From Ostrinia nubilalis (Eukaryota; Arthropoda; Insecta; Lepidoptera; Crambidae): a stretch of 64,000 nt of DNA. The position numbers and the translations under genes were made by a program. Location of the stretch: assembly GCF_963855985.1 (NCBI RefSeq), contig NC_087112.1, positions 3,660,501 to 3,724,500 of the forward strand, in the 5' to 3' direction. Below, piece after piece: positions 1 through 10,500 of this stretch (within the stretch, counting starts at the first letter, position 1; each line of letters begins with the position of its first letter). A model generated the notes under the pieces. The model was not told the DNA's origin, did no database searches, and was given only the letters and a program-made list of their open reading frames with translations.

Positions 1-601
1 GTTTTTGGCTAAAAGATTCTTCTATCTTGCAGCTTAGACTTTTATTACAGACCTTAGACAGTATTTTTGGAAAACTTTTACGCATGGTGGAGGAAGGGAC
101 GCTCTAGAGACTCAAGTCTAGAAGGAGTCACATGAACTCCAAGTTTTAAATCCGTTGACATCTGCTGCATCTGCCATCTTTTTGGCTAGAAGATTCTTCT
201 ATTTTGCAGCTTAGACCTTTAGCTACAGACCTTAGACAGTATTTTTGTGAAAATTCTTACGCATGGTGGAGGAAGGGACGCTCTAGAGACTCAAGTCTAT
301 AAGGAGTCACATGAACTCCAAGTTTTAAATCCGTTGACATCTGCTGCATCTGCCATTTTTTTGGCTAGAAGATTCTTCTATCTTGCAGCTTAGACCTTTA
401 GCTACAGACCTTAGACAGTATTTTTGTGAAAATTCTTACGCATGGTGGAGGAAGGGATGCTCTAGAGACTCAAGTCTACAAGGAGTCATATGAACTCCAG
501 TTTTAAATCCGTTGATATCTGCTGCATCTGCCATCTTTTTGGCTAGACGATTCTTCTATCTTACAGCTTAGACCTTTAGCTACAGACCTTAGACAGTATT
601 T
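1..601. repeat. 178-bp tandem repeat, about 3.3 copies
   Basis: Units begin with TTTGGCTA at about 4, 181, 360 and 538, so the period is 177-179 bp. Copies differ by a few substitutions and one-base indels. The fourth copy breaks off at about 601, in a T-rich stretch. The array runs off the left edge of the window, so its full length is unknown. No frame stays open across units, so it is read as satellite or minisatellite DNA. Confidence 0.93.
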
Positions 602-914
602 TTTATTATTTATTTGTGTCAGTGTGCTCTTCTAAAGAGTGTAAGACCACAGAATATAAATAAGTACTACGCACAGAAGTTTTACTTCGCGAAGGTATTA
701 ATAAAATGTATGCTCAATATCATTAACAATATGGTGTAATCTAGCCTGTCTCAAGAGTCAAGCACCATTTTGTTGACAAATGTCAGTGATCGGCACTGCG
801 CCGAATCTATAGGGCTGACTTCGGTAAAATGATGTAACGTGAGGTGCCAAACTGTGGAAAATGGCGGAGGAAATACATGATTTAGCATGAATTATTATGA
901 ATACTATTAACTAC
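602..914. other. no recognised feature
   Basis: Mixed-composition DNA between the tandem array and a weak minus-strand open frame. I see no repeat, hairpin or convincing coding frame. Confidence 0.5.
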
Positions 915-1130
915 TTATTTACCTCTCAGTGTCTTGAGGCAACTTAAAAAAGTACATTTTGTGTTTTTATTATTATTTAGGCAGTTAAATACTGCACAGT
1001 ATTTAGTACACCATTTTCTTCCATCATACACAAGAATACGCGTGCGTGAGTCAATGTTCGCTCGTATGTGAGGCCTTGTCGAAGAGTATCCTGTAGGTGG
1101 GCCATCGTACGTGTTTTGTTTTCGATGCAA
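915..1130 (-). CDS. possible THAP zinc-finger exon or relic
   Basis: A 71-codon minus-strand frame contains CAVFNCLNNNKNTKCTF at about residues 45-61. This resembles the start of THAP C2CH zinc fingers (C-x4-C, then an Asn/Lys-rich stretch and aromatic residues). THAP domains bind DNA in chromatin factors and in P-element-like transposases. Just after the motif the minus strand reads CTGAGAGGTAAATAAG, a plausible splice donor. The later THAP Cys/His pair and the C-terminal AVPTIF-type box would have to be in another exon, and none was found. The usual Phe-Pro pair is replaced by SCLK. It may be a decayed exon or chance similarity. Confidence 0.25.
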   Translation of the reverse strand: MHRKQNTYDGPPTGYSSTRPHIRANIDSRTRILVYDGRKWCTKYCAVFNCLNNNKNTKCTFLSCLKTLRGK

Positions 1131-2194
1131 ACTTGCGGAGATGAACAGGCCTGGTAAGACGATTGTATGTAGGTACTATTAAAATGTAATTTTAACTCAT
1201 TGGTTTTGTCTCATATTTGAGGAATGTACTATGTATCATGAGTAGAGTCTTAGTTTAAAAGGATGCGAACGATTTAAATTTCAATAGGTAGACAAAATTG
1301 ATAATTTTTAATTATCAAAAATTTAAGCTTTCTCCAGTAACACTGATATTATTATACTGTGACTCATCAAAGTCATCATTGTCAAAAATATTGACAAATC
1401 GCGAACTGTCACGGCCAAAAAACTGACACGCGTCCGTCCTCCGTAAGCGCCACCGCGCGACTGATTGAGATTGTCCAAGCCGTCATGGACGATTTTTTCC
1501 ACATTTTTTAACATAGTAACTAAATAAGACGCAATATAAAAATTTCATCCGTTAAAAGCCCTCAAGTTATTTCTGAACTTTAGTTTAGTAAAAGATTTAG
1601 AATCTCAAATCGCTTATTTTAAAAATAAAACCATAAATAGAAAACGAATAGAGGTAACTTTGGGAATTTATTCTATCGAGTCAACTTCATCAAATCGTGT
1701 TTCCATCCGTTAATAGCCCTAGAAAATATCCTCAACTATGCCCAAAAAAAATCTTAGCCTTTAATTTTACTGTTTAGTGCCTCAAAAATGAAAAATGAAA
1801 ACCTCATTTTCGCCATTTTCTCTGCTACCCGGCCTTAATAGGATGACCGCTTTTTATGACGGTATGAAACGTGTTTCTAGCACACGGTAAAAAAGGTATT
1901 ATTTAGTTTAGCGCCACTTAATTATAACTTGTTAGCTTCTGTCTGTGAATTTATCTGTCTGTTTTAAAATCGAAAAGACTTCTAGATATTTTCTACTTTA
2001 TTAATAAAAAATTACATAGCCACATAATCATTGAAAAGAATCTTAACTATACTATACGCATATCTGAAAACGCAGGATTCCTCATACGTTAACTATCACT
2101 TTTTGATCCCCTATATTACCCCAAAGGTTATTTTTGCAATTAAAGATAATTTTCTCTTGACATTATACCAAAAGCCCATACTAGCGATTTATTC
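1131..2194. other. unassigned AT-rich DNA
   Basis: Nothing firmly recognised. A short direct repeat (CATCCGTTAAAAGCCCT and CATCCGTTAATAGCCCT, near 1547 and 1704) is the only internal structure seen. A 63-codon minus-strand frame at 1323-1514 has no family signature. Confidence 0.5.
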
Positions 2195-2357
2195 AAAGAT
2201 TTTTATCAACGCACAGCCCAAATCAATGGACGGATCGGGCTGAAATTTGGCATGCAGGTAGATGTTATGACGTAGGCATCCGCTAAGAAAGGATTTTACG
2301 AAACTCCACCCCTAAGGGGGTAAAACATCCACGCGTACGAAGTCGCGGGCGGCCGCT
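2195..2357 (+). repeat. interspersed repeat ending GCGGGCGGCCGCTAGT
   Basis: Matches 32452-32640 in inverse orientation (GAAATTTGGCATGCAGGTAG, CCCCTAAGGGGGTAAAAC, AAGTCGCGGGCGGCC). The CTAGT terminus recurs at 43163, and in inverse form at 32454, 38948 and 52857. Ends of the CTAG-before-T type are known for lepidopteran Helitrons, so a Helitron-like 3' end is suggested. No replication-initiator gene is present. Confidence 0.6.
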
Positions 2358-2551
2358 AGTGAGTTTATAAAAACTAAATATGGTATTTTCGATTGAGTAA
2401 CGTACGCGTAATAAGCACAGTATACATATGAGCTAAAGCAGTACGGAAACTTAGCCCTTTCGGCGAGTTAAATACCTACACTTCAACTGAGTGTTAGGGT
2501 TGGCACTCTTAATCTTTATAAAATTAATAAGGTTCTTACTTACTTATTTAT

Positions 2552-2690
2552 TAAAACGTTTATTTAGGTTTTTTAATTATCAAATACCTAATGGAATAAA
2601 TTAATTGACTAAGTAGTTAACAAAAAAATAAAACGTTAATTAGGTTCTATAATAATCCAATACATAATCGAATAAATTGATTAAGTACTG
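2552..2690. repeat. two-copy tandem repeat, period about 79 bp
   Basis: AAAACGTTTATTTAGGTT.. at 2552 and AAAACGTTAATTAGGTT.. at about 2631 each run into a GAATAAATT..GACTAAGTA / GATTAAGTA block. The copies are diverged. Confidence 0.6.
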
Positions 2691-3681
2691 TATTAGAGGT
2701 CGGTAGAAGATCTATTCTCATAAAATAAAATACCGGATACTTACTTTCACATACCTATTGCCTCATTTTAAATACAGTTCATCACTTAATACAAAAGCGC
2801 GCGGAGCAAATTACTTTATCAAATAGAACACATCAATTTTTAAAAAGCGTAATTACGTAATTTAAAAAGAACTATTACAAAATCAGATGTAAGCACTTTA
2901 TTTAAAAAGAAATATTTAATCATTTTTACAATTCAGAATTATTACGAAGTTTAAAAAATGAAAGTAGGTACTGGTTTTGTAGATGCCGAGTTCAAGCAGC
3001 CGTATACTACGCAATACACTCGTGGCATGTTTTTAAAAATACAGCGGACAGCGCATGCAATAATACCTATTATTATTAAAAACACAACGCGCGCGACACT
3101 CGCGACGGATGGACTGCGAGGTTCGCTTAGAGCTCGTGTAAAGCGTGCGTCTGTGTGCGTGAGTCTGATTTCGAGCGTTTGTATGAAGCTTCCGTACTGT
3201 TTAATTTATCTACTGTGTAATAAGTTTCTGAGGTAGACCGATATTTACGCAGTTAGATGTTGCAGATGATAGTCTTCGTAGATTTGATTTAAGTTTGTCA
3301 AAGCTTTGATCAAACTTTCTTTAAACTCAATCAAATTCAAGTTCAAAACCATCATTCTGTTTCTATAAATTTCAAACAAATGGCAGAGCTACAAATACAT
3401 TAGAAACATGCTTAATTAACTTGAGATGGAGGCATTAACTAACCACGTTATTAATTCCATACTTACATTATTCTAGGTAACCAACAATCCAGAAAGAGCG
3501 TGCATCCTCCAGCTGTCCATTTTTATGTTAGTAGGACCGACGAGTAACTGTGCGACCAGGTGCGCGACCGGTCCATCCCTGAGGTAACAAGTGTATTGTA
3601 GTGTGAGTGTCGTAATATGCAGTAAATAGTCATATTAAACGATCTTTTGTATGCATAATGTTGAATCCTTGTTGTATACTT
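2691..3681. other. unassigned; contains a CpG-rich patch
   Basis: No repeat or gene recognised. A CpG-rich patch lies at about 3085-3180, within a 92-codon plus-strand open frame (2958-3236) that resembles no known protein. This could be a degraded element or a promoter-proximal patch; nothing in the sequence decides it. Confidence 0.4.
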
Positions 3682-3977
3682 AGGCTGAACCAAGTTACTT
3701 TAACCGTAATTATAAGGCCCTTTTCACACGTCCCGGTTGCCGGCTAACCGGCGCCGGCTACCCGGCGTCAAATGTATGGGCATGCCGGATTAATTACACC
3801 GGAACATGTGAAAGCTACGTACCATGCCCATACACTTCACCACCGGGTACCCGGCGCCGGATAGCCGGCAACCGGAACGTGTGAAAAGGCACTAATAATA
3901 ACCGGTGTTTTTTGTATGGAGTTTGACAGATTTTTGACGTTTGTCAAAGTTAAAGTAAGATAGTGCAACTTAACCTT
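3682..3977. mobile_element. GGCTGAGTTGCACCA-type MITE (family A), interrupted
   Basis: The left end reads AGGCTGAACCAAGTTACTTTA and the right end AAAGTAAGATAGTGCAACTTAACCTTA, matching the intact copies at 8247-8367 and 43953-44063. The interior GGTGTTTTTTGTATGGAGTT and TTTTTGACGTTTGTCAAAG are diagnostic. It is split by a separate 177-bp MITE at 3716-3892. Confidence 0.85.
3716..3892. mobile_element. palindromic Harbinger-like MITE nested in family A
   Basis: Inverted arms of about 75 bp begin GGCCCTTTTCACACGT and end ACGTGTGAAAAGGCAC. They are rich in CCGG/GCCGGC and flanked by TAA on both sides. TWA target duplications are typical of PIF/Harbinger elements. Removing it restores the interior of the surrounding MITE. 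Confidence 0.85.
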
Positions 3978-4038
3978 ATTGTTGTAGTTTGACAAAGACC
4001 CAGATTCTATTCGTTTTCACTGCGGTGTAAAAAGGGAT

Positions 4039-4116
4039 TAAAGAATACTTTACCATCACTTACCATCAGGTGAGATACAGGCCAAGAGCTTCTTCGTTGT
4101 GGATTTAAAAAAACAA
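4039..4116 (+). mobile_element. short retroelement tail
   Basis: CATCACTTACCATCAGGTGAGATACAGGCCAAGAGCTTC followed by an A-rich end. The same sequence occurs inverted behind poly(T) at 39850-39935 and diverged at 14517-14600, so orientation and tail agree with a 5'-truncated retroelement or SINE. Confidence 0.65.
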
Positions 4117-4394
4117 CAACACAAAATTAAAAATTAACACTGTCGTAATCATCAAATTGTATAGTCATCTAACTTTTATAGTAACTTGTATAGGCACCTA
4201 ACTTGTATTGTATTTATGATTTGACAGTTGCATTTACATTAATTTTATATTCTTCTTTGATTTAAATAAATAAATAAAAAATATTTTGACATTATAATTT
4301 GCAGTAGTGAAGCTTCAAGTGAAGTCAACTCTGTTAACAATAATGTAAAAGTTTTTATGCAAATTACAAAGAAACAAGATGGAAAAACTAAGAA

Positions 4395-4560
4395 CAGTGC
4401 AATTTTACGCAATGTATTATAATATTAAGAGGAAAGATTTCATTGTTTGTTTTTATTGAATAAGCTCCGAAACTGTTGGACCTTTTAAAAACATTCTTTC
4501 ACCATTAGAAATCTGCATAATTCCAGATGAACATAGGCGGTACGAAGTTCGCCGGGTTAG
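4395..4560 (-). repeat. interspersed repeat with GGCGAACTTCGTACC end
   Basis: Read on the minus strand it begins CTAACCCGGCGAACTTCGTA and continues through AGTTTCGGAGC and AATCTTTCCTCTTA. A related plus-strand copy is at 26605-26735. It abuts the retroelement tail at 4561-4852. Confidence 0.6.
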
Positions 4561-4852
4561 CTAGTATGTAATAATGCTGTGCGTTTTTCTGGCGTGCCAC
4601 AAAAGCCTCGGAGGCTGGTCTGAAATGGGTTTTCTATTTTTAATTGTGCTCCCGCACAGCACCTGGTCGCGCCGTTATACGCCCTGTTAATAATCTGTGG
4701 CAAGGACGGTTTATACGGCGCGATCTTTTCAAGGCGAGAGTGAATAGGCACTTACAGGGCAGATATGTTTCATCCTAGACTGCATCCCACTCAACATCAG
4801 GTGCGATTGTAGTCAAATACCTGCCTTGTTATGCATAAAAAAAAATCTCGAG
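4561..4852 (+). mobile_element. retroelement 3' end with A tail
   Basis: Ends CATCAGGTGCGATTGTAGTC..ACCTGCCTTGTTATGCAT plus an A run. Nearly the same end, with a longer A tail, is at 54180-54262, and a reversed copy is at 26404-26470. Upstream sequence (GCACCTGGTCGCGCCGTTATACGCCCTG) looks like a decayed coding or 3' untranslated end. Best read as a truncated non-LTR element or its SINE derivative. Confidence 0.65.
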
Positions 4853-4855
4853 ACA

Positions 4856-5424
4856 TTGCACACTCCATCAGTATCGTGACTGGGTAGCTAACACTAACCA
4901 ATGCAATACTTCTCTAAAACTAAGGAAAGCTAATGGATACTAGACAAATTTTACAGACAAATTAACTGATATATTCCAATTTTAGTTGATTCAAAGTAAG
5001 CAAATAAGATGTCATAGGTTTATATTTACCATAAAAAATAACAGTCACCACATCCCAATGCCTGCGAATTTCTATGAAAATGTCGAGACGCATTCATGTC
5101 TTATCCCACGAGACTTTGAACGCTTTTATTTAGCTCACCTGTCTCGGTCTGTTTGTCTGTCTGGCCGGGAGAACAAGTCTTGCAAGTTGAAGACCCTCTG
5201 TTAGTGGAATTTCACACACTTGTGTCCGTGGTACCACAACGGCTTTAGTATTGTGGCATCAATGGAGACTTAAAGCTTACGTTCAAGGGAACGTAAAGCG
5301 AAAAATACAGTTTCAGTTAAGAAAAGTCGAAAACTTATGGGTCCGATATCCGAGCTTATCATGTATAAAAATCAGTTTCTAGATATTTTTTAATGATGCA
5401 AAAATAGCGATTGAAAGAAAGGGT
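4856..5424. other. no recognised feature
   Basis: Unassigned. The open frame at 4986-5204 has no recognisable domain. Confidence 0.45.
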
Positions 5425-5657
5425 TGTGTTCCTGCACTGGAGACTAAAATATGACATGAAAATGGTGATGATGATGGCTTGAAGCTGAAATATTAATAAA
5501 AACATGCTGGAGTAGAGGCCGACAAGGAGGACAGCCGACCTCATAACAGTAGCAGAAAGGCGCAGGCCACTAACAACTGGTCAATCTGAAAATCATTGAG
5601 GTAGGTCTATGTTCAGCAGTGGACGTCCTGTGGCTGAAATGATGCTAATGATGAACT
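5425..5657 (+). mobile_element. RTE-like LINE 3' fragment(s)
   Basis: Contains CCGACCTCATAA, GGCGCAGGCCACTAACAACTGG and TTCAGCAGTGGACGTCCTGTGGCTGAAATGATG. This is the coding end and TGA-rich tail seen in more than a dozen places in the window. An unrelated piece with CTGCACTGGAGACTAAA, a tail also seen at 22270 and 25350, lies just upstream. Confidence 0.75.
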
Positions 5658-5689
5658 AAGTTGTCTTATTATACTCTCCTATGTTCTTC

Positions 5690-5845
5690 TGATTAATTTC
5701 GTTACGGGTCCAATGACTGTTTAACTTTCCCCCGGGACAAACTTGATCTTCACTGGTTGGGTTTTATTGGCGGTGTAGATTCTGGCTACACAGCAGTATT
5801 GCAGCGGTGGGAACGAGAGGTAGGAATAGTCCGGTGTGTCTCATT
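5690..5845 (+). repeat. interspersed repeat family F
   Basis: Shares TTCTGATTAATTTCGTTACGG, TGGTTGGGTTTTATTGGCGG, and a CAGCGGTGGGAACGAGAGGT stretch ending GGAATAGTCC with copies at 17635-17745 and 57170-57335, and with minus-strand copies at 7640-7725 and 19765-19832. No coding capacity; class unknown. Confidence 0.75.
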
Positions 5846-5944
5846 AAATGTTGTTTTACAAACTGTCTAGCTCGCATCGATCAATATTTTGTGATTGACT
5901 ATGTAGTTATATTTCAAAGACTGTAAACCCTTGAAAAACAGGCT

Positions 5945-6145
5945 GACAATTAAATAGTAACTGAGTTTCTTGTGCTGCTTCTTCTCAGTACTGGCCCATT
6001 TATTGTCCTAAAGCAGTGGTAGCTAGGGTTATTTAATTTTTTTATCAGTTAGGCAGTTCGATTTTTTCAAGTTAGTTTAGTGGATATTCATACTAGGACG
6101 TGTAAAATTGTTTTTCAAAAGCCAATTAGCAAAAATAAATGAGTT
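5945..6145 (+). mobile_element. LINE/SINE 3' end
   Basis: TGCTTCTTCTCAGTACTGGCCC and AGCAGTGGTAG, then an AGCAAAAATAAATGAGTTTT tail. Similar 3' ends are at 26315-26350 and 42235-42440, with a reversed one at 29170-29340. Typical of truncated non-LTR elements. Confidence 0.55.
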
Positions 6146-6534
6146 TTAAACAAAGGAATCGTACGGTGTAAACGGTCCTAGCCCTTGCCTAGGTATGCGC
6201 GCACACCTGCTCCGTTGTGCAAGCTCGGCGCAACTCGCAACTATGAAGTATGAACACATTTTAGCACTTGATGAGCCGCTGATGGACTTTGTGTAATATT
6301 ATGTCAAAGTTACGAGTAACTTTATAGAATTTTGGTTATTTGTCACTATATTTGAAAACTTCAACCATCCAAAGTCATGTTGAGTAAGATCCGGTTTCTG
6401 AATTGATATTTCACATGCTTCAGAGTGCACATCTTCTTAACAGGGATTAATTTAATATGATAATTTCATACCTACTTGATTAGAAGATTATCAATCAAGC
6501 CAAAAATCTCAATATTTAAACGGGCAGAAGCCTA
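6146..6534. other. no recognised feature
   Basis: Unassigned AT-rich DNA. Confidence 0.45.
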
Positions 6535-6645
6535 TAGTCCACCCACAAGGTGGACCGACGACCTCATAAATGTGGAAATCATTGGGGGAGGCTTATATTC
6601 AGCAGTGGACGTCCTATGACTGAAATGATGATGATGATGAGGAAG
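6535..6645 (+). mobile_element. RTE-like LINE 3' fragment
   Basis: CCACCCACAAGGTGGACCGACGACCTCATAAA, with a deletion, then GGGGGAGGCTTATATTCAGCAGTGGACGTCC and ATGATGATGATGATGA. Same family as 37325-37493. Confidence 0.85.
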
Positions 6646-7271
6646 CCTATAGTATTTTCTTTTCTTCCTGAGACAAACATTTTCTAAATAAGTATTTTAA
6701 TCCTGAATGAATTACTTACACGGGGATATTGCTCGAGTAGTAGGTAATATCTTGAAATCTTATTGTAATATTACCCACTTTGATTTGCAGTAAGTTTGTT
6801 TGATTTCAGACATAATTTAATTTAATTCTGTTTTCAGTCATGTAAACTATTACAGCCACAGGCAGTAATTTTATTATGACTGAAAATTACATATTTTTCC
6901 ACCATCTGCTTTCAAACAAAGAAACACATAAACAGTACATAAAGCTACGTAGGAGGACGCACAACCAAACACATTTCAAACAATAAGGGCCCAACAAAAA
7001 CAATGCGAAGTACATACCGTTATAACTACAGCACAAAGCGAATTACATAAATGCTTCCCATCGCTCGCCCTTGCTTCGTCTGGGTAGTGAACCCGCGCCA
7101 AGGTCGTCTGCGAACGTGTGTGCAGTTAGGGACGAGGTTGGTTTGCGCGAGCAATCTTCATAAACGTTTAGCGGGGGCGTGTCACTCCCTGGCGTCAAGC
7201 TATGGCGCCTGGAATAGCAAGAAAATGTATTTTCTGCTATGAAAATATGTAAACAAAATATAAATTCATAG
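6646..7271. other. no recognised feature
   Basis: Unassigned. The 63-codon plus-strand frame starting at 7051 resembles nothing known. Confidence 0.45.
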
Positions 7272-7452
7272 TCACGATAGCCGAACGGTGAAGGGGTCGG
7301 ACTGGCCGCCTCGTGAACCGGGGAACACGGGTTCGGTCCCCGCCGCCGCTCGACTAATGTGGTGAGCTCACTCGTGATACAAGCATATTTAGCTTAGTAC
7401 GAGGGGCTAATGGGAATATTAGTAATTTGTGTAATAACAAATTACTAATCTT
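7272..7452 (+). mobile_element. tRNA-derived SINE
   Basis: The head resembles a tRNA gene: a box A-like TAGCCGAACGGTGAAGG and a box B-like GGGTTCGGTCCCC, with CTCGTGAACCGGGGAACACG between. The body ATTTAGCTTAGTACGAGGGGCTAATGGG..TATTAGTAATTTGTG and an A-rich end recur in a second copy at 20250-20435. The absence of acceptor-stem pairing rules out a working tRNA. Confidence 0.8.
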
Positions 7453-7639
7453 TAAAAAAAATGTAAGTTTAGGGTGGATCTAAAGAAGACCGTGGCGCTG
7501 AAAAGGTAAAAGCACGGTTTTTGAACTGAGAATTACTACTATAGCTTGAGCGTGCTGATCTTTCACTCAAGAATGAATTTAATATGAAACGTTTACACTT
7601 GATTAGAAGGTTTTTGTATCGTTAACTAAGGATGACCAT

Positions 7640-7725
7640 ACCAATCTTTCGTTCCCACCGCTGCAAATCCTGTTTAGCCAGGATCTACAGCTACCGCCAA
7701 TAAAAACTAGTGAAGGACAAGTTTA
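7640..7725 (-). repeat. interspersed repeat family F, minus copy
   Basis: CGTTCCCACCGCTGCAA..AGCCAGGATCTACAG..CCGCCAATAAAAAC is the reverse of the family F core at 17660-17735. Confidence 0.7.
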
Positions 7726-8075
7726 ACTAAGGATAAGAGAAAAAAATCTCTCGAATCTTATCTTAACACGAACATTATCGTCTAATTAAATAATTCTTGA
7801 ACATCAAATAAAGACTAATAAAATTCTGAGGCATTTCATGTAGTTGTAATAACTTCGATTTTGCAATTAAAATAATATTCATGTTGTTAAAGATTCAAGT
7901 TTCAACTGCTCGCGCAAAACAACATGCATCTTAACGTCTACACATTTGCAGACTTGTATGAACTGGCTGACCAGCCAACGCTGACCCCCCGCCTTTCATT
8001 GACCGGCCCAGACTGTTCCTCTTTTTGAAAGGATCAAGACGAGTGGGGGCTCTTGGTGACTGGTCGGCGGGCAGA
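7726..8075. other. no recognised feature
   Basis: Unassigned; a short C-rich patch lies near 7980-8000. Confidence 0.4.
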
Positions 8076-8165
8076 CGAAAGCACATCAACTGTGGTCTCT
8101 TATGTAGTTGGAATAGGGGCGAATTTGCAATAATTATGTATAGTATGATGTGCTATCGACGGACA
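8076..8165. mobile_element. short MITE, family G
   Basis: Inverted ends AAAGCACATCAACTG and ATGATGTGCTATCGAC. The same element, better preserved, is at 23124-23227 (GACAGCACATCAACC .. GGTTGATGTGCTGTC). Confidence 0.65.
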
Positions 8166-8246
8166 TATTGCATCGGTGTGAAGGAGAGAAAATTAGAGTA
8201 TTCTGGCTGTTTAAAGTTATGTATAACATGAGTTCTTGAACTCTTA

Positions 8247-8367
8247 GGCTGACTTGCACCACATATAAACTTTAACCGTAAATATAACAATAACCGGTGC
8301 CTTTTGTATGGAGTTTGACAGATTTTTGACGTTTGTTAAAGTCAAAATAAGATGGTGCAACCCAGCC
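8247..8367. mobile_element. MITE family A, TTA target duplication
   Basis: Ends GGCTGACTTGCACCA and TGGTGCAACCCAGCC are flanked by TTA at 8244-8246 and 8368-8370. The interior has GGTGCCTTTTGTATGGAGTT and TTTTTGACGTTTGTTAAAG. TWA target sites point to PIF/Harbinger mobilisation. Confidence 0.88.
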
Positions 8368-8460
8368 TTACTCGTAATGTTTTTTCTTCTTGTAGAGCTT
8401 AAAATTGGTTTGGGAGGGAGGCATTTTACAATTGATGTACCTACTTAATAAGTATTTTTA

Positions 8461-8567
8461 GGGCTGTTTTTCAATCGTCGGGTAACTTTTAACTAAAGAA
8501 TAAGTTTGGCACATTGACTGTTTCAGTATGGAAAAAAAAAGTTATCTGACGATTGAAAAATCGGCCC
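8461..8567. mobile_element. 107-bp Harbinger-like MITE
   Basis: Ends GGGCTGTTTTTCAATCGTC and GACGATTGAAAAATCGGCCC are inverted repeats extending to GGTAAC/GTTATC, with TTA on both sides (8458-8460, 8568-8570). Confidence 0.85.
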
Positions 8568-8570
8568 TTA

Positions 8571-9547
8571 ATGGATAAATTTTCTTCCATGTTTATGATT
8601 GTTTGTTTTTGGAACAAACTGCTTTCCTATCACGTGTGTTACAACAATGACGTCATAACTATTTTGACAGACTCATAGTTGCCAAAAAAAAAAGGAATCA
8701 GAATGATAATTGCAACTTCCTAATCAAACTAGTAACATACAATACTTAGTAATAAAATCTACTCTACCTATTGCATAATATAGTATCGCTTTGCATCATA
8801 AAATAAATAGAAATTAGAGGTTTAACTACTTATAGCTTGCTAGTGTAGTTAAATAGAAGTCTTATTGGTATAAGTAGTTCTTGTTTGTGATAATTTTTAA
8901 TTTACTAACATGGCTCACATTGGATTATTGAAGGCAAACTTTTAATCCCTATAATTACGACATATTTCATACTTATGTTATACTCGTATGTAAGCATAAC
9001 TTTATTATTTACATGTAAAACTTGTCTATTTATTTGTTACCTAGTATACATTGCCGCCCAATCGATCGTATCGATTGTAAAAAAAGAATCAGCAAAAAGT
9101 ATAAATAAAATTAGAAACCTATTATCATTTTCAAAGAGACTAGGTATGAAAATGTATTTTTTTCTGAAGTTTCAGAGTAATAAACTGAAATCCACCCACG
9201 TAAAACCACGAAAAATCCTCAGTTACCTGCAATAATTTTACATAAAGCCTAACCCTAATACCCTTCTGAAATTCTAACCCTAAAATTACACACACACAGA
9301 ACCAAATTGTGTAATTAAAAAAACGCCCACTCAGACATTGCTGTAGGGTGACGCAACGCGGGTCAACGACCGCAAGGTGACCGAGCCCTGAGGACGATGG
9401 GACGCCCTTCCGAAACAATGGGCGTTTAGATTGGCGAAAATGTTTCGGAGATTATACTATTTCTAGATGTAGATTATTGTATTAAACTGCTCATCATTGA
9501 GTTATAAAGGAGTCTTCTATCGTAAGCAAAATTCTTGCTCCATTTTT
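8571..9547. other. mostly unassigned; short repeat trace near 9340-9425
   Basis: A GGGTCAACGACCGCAAGGTGACC stretch at about 9360 is partly shared with 12133-12150 (CGACCGCAAGGTGACC) and resembles, in inverse, 17188-17215. It is probably a decayed retroelement piece. Otherwise nothing is recognised. Confidence 0.4.
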
Positions 9548-9733
9548 AAATAGATTTTCTTCCAGTGACTGGACACACCTTCAATGTTTTATTAATAAAT
9601 TAAACACCAAATCAATAAAAATGTACTCTAGAATCATAGAGGTGGGCCCAGTCACTGCAAGAAAAATTATAAAAATTCAAACTAGCAACTTGGCCCGTGG
9701 ATCAAGGTAAAAGTGGGCCAAGTTACTGAAAGA
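9548..9733. repeat. inverted repeat around CAGTGACTGG
   Basis: TTCTTCCAGTGACTGGACACACCT at about 9549 pairs with AGGTGGGCCCAGTCACTGCAAGAA at about 9640. A second weaker pair (TTGGCCCGTGG / AAGTGGGCCAAGTTACTG) follows. Probably a decayed fold-back element. Confidence 0.5.
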
Positions 9734-10079
9734 CTCAAAGTTCGGCTCGCGAAATCTAGTGCGTAGTAAGTACATACTCGTATTTACATTTATAGTTACC
9801 GCTTATGCTTTTTTATTTGGGTATTGCAGTGGCCAGAATTAGAGCAAAAAGTAAAAAAAGTGTCAACATTTTCCAATTTTTCGGGCACCACAGGTCTTGC
9901 ACAGGGCTTTAAGGGTTGCAAACTTAGGTGTGTACTTCTTTCACAGAATTTAACAACATATAGAAAATGCGTGTATGCGATTTTTAGAGATTTTTCTTGA
10001 GATTTATGATTCTGCACTGCACTTTTTTAATTTTAATAATTTTGTAGACTATTTTTCCGTTAAAAACTCTTCCAGCTAA
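9734..10079. other. no recognised feature
   Basis: Unassigned. Confidence 0.4.
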
Positions 10080-10200
10080 GGTTAATATTTGTGTTAGGTG
10101 CGATTCCACCACAATACTTACCTTAGTTAGTCCATTCCTCAACGGGAATCGAACTGACGACCCTCTAAATGCTCTTTACATAATACTTGAGTCACTCTTC
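10080..10200 (-). mobile_element. possible SINE piece with box B-like motif
   Basis: On the minus strand it reads AGAGGGTCGTCAGTTCGATTCCCG, a B-box-like GTTCGATTCC, followed by GAGGAATGGACTAAC and AAGGTAAGTATTGTGGT. No clear box A or tail, so the call is tentative. Confidence 0.35.
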
Positions 10201-10500
10201 AAAAATTCTTCCAACATGCTTATTATCGTATTAGCATAATTTTGTATGACTGTTGTATGACAATGCATGGGTGTCGTGCACAAATGATTCTGTGATGCAC
10301 CGCATCTTCATTTTCATAATAATACGTAATAATTGCATTGTAAAAACATGTAGGAACTTTCCGTCTTTTTTGTGTGCCTAGACCTTCATGGTTCTATACT
10401 TATTTGTTATTGAAAAGAACAAACACAGTTGTGGAAAAATAAATATAATATGACTACTTACTTCCTATAAGATGCATATTGCATAAGCAAGACTACAATA

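Noticed and set aside
1..601. CRISPR-like regular repeat
   Set aside because: Eukaryotic tandem array of 178-bp units with no unique spacers; no CRISPR array is present in the window.
7272..7345. tRNA-like sequence on the plus strand
   Set aside because: Same reasoning: no acceptor stem, and its downstream body is repeated at 20.4 kb.
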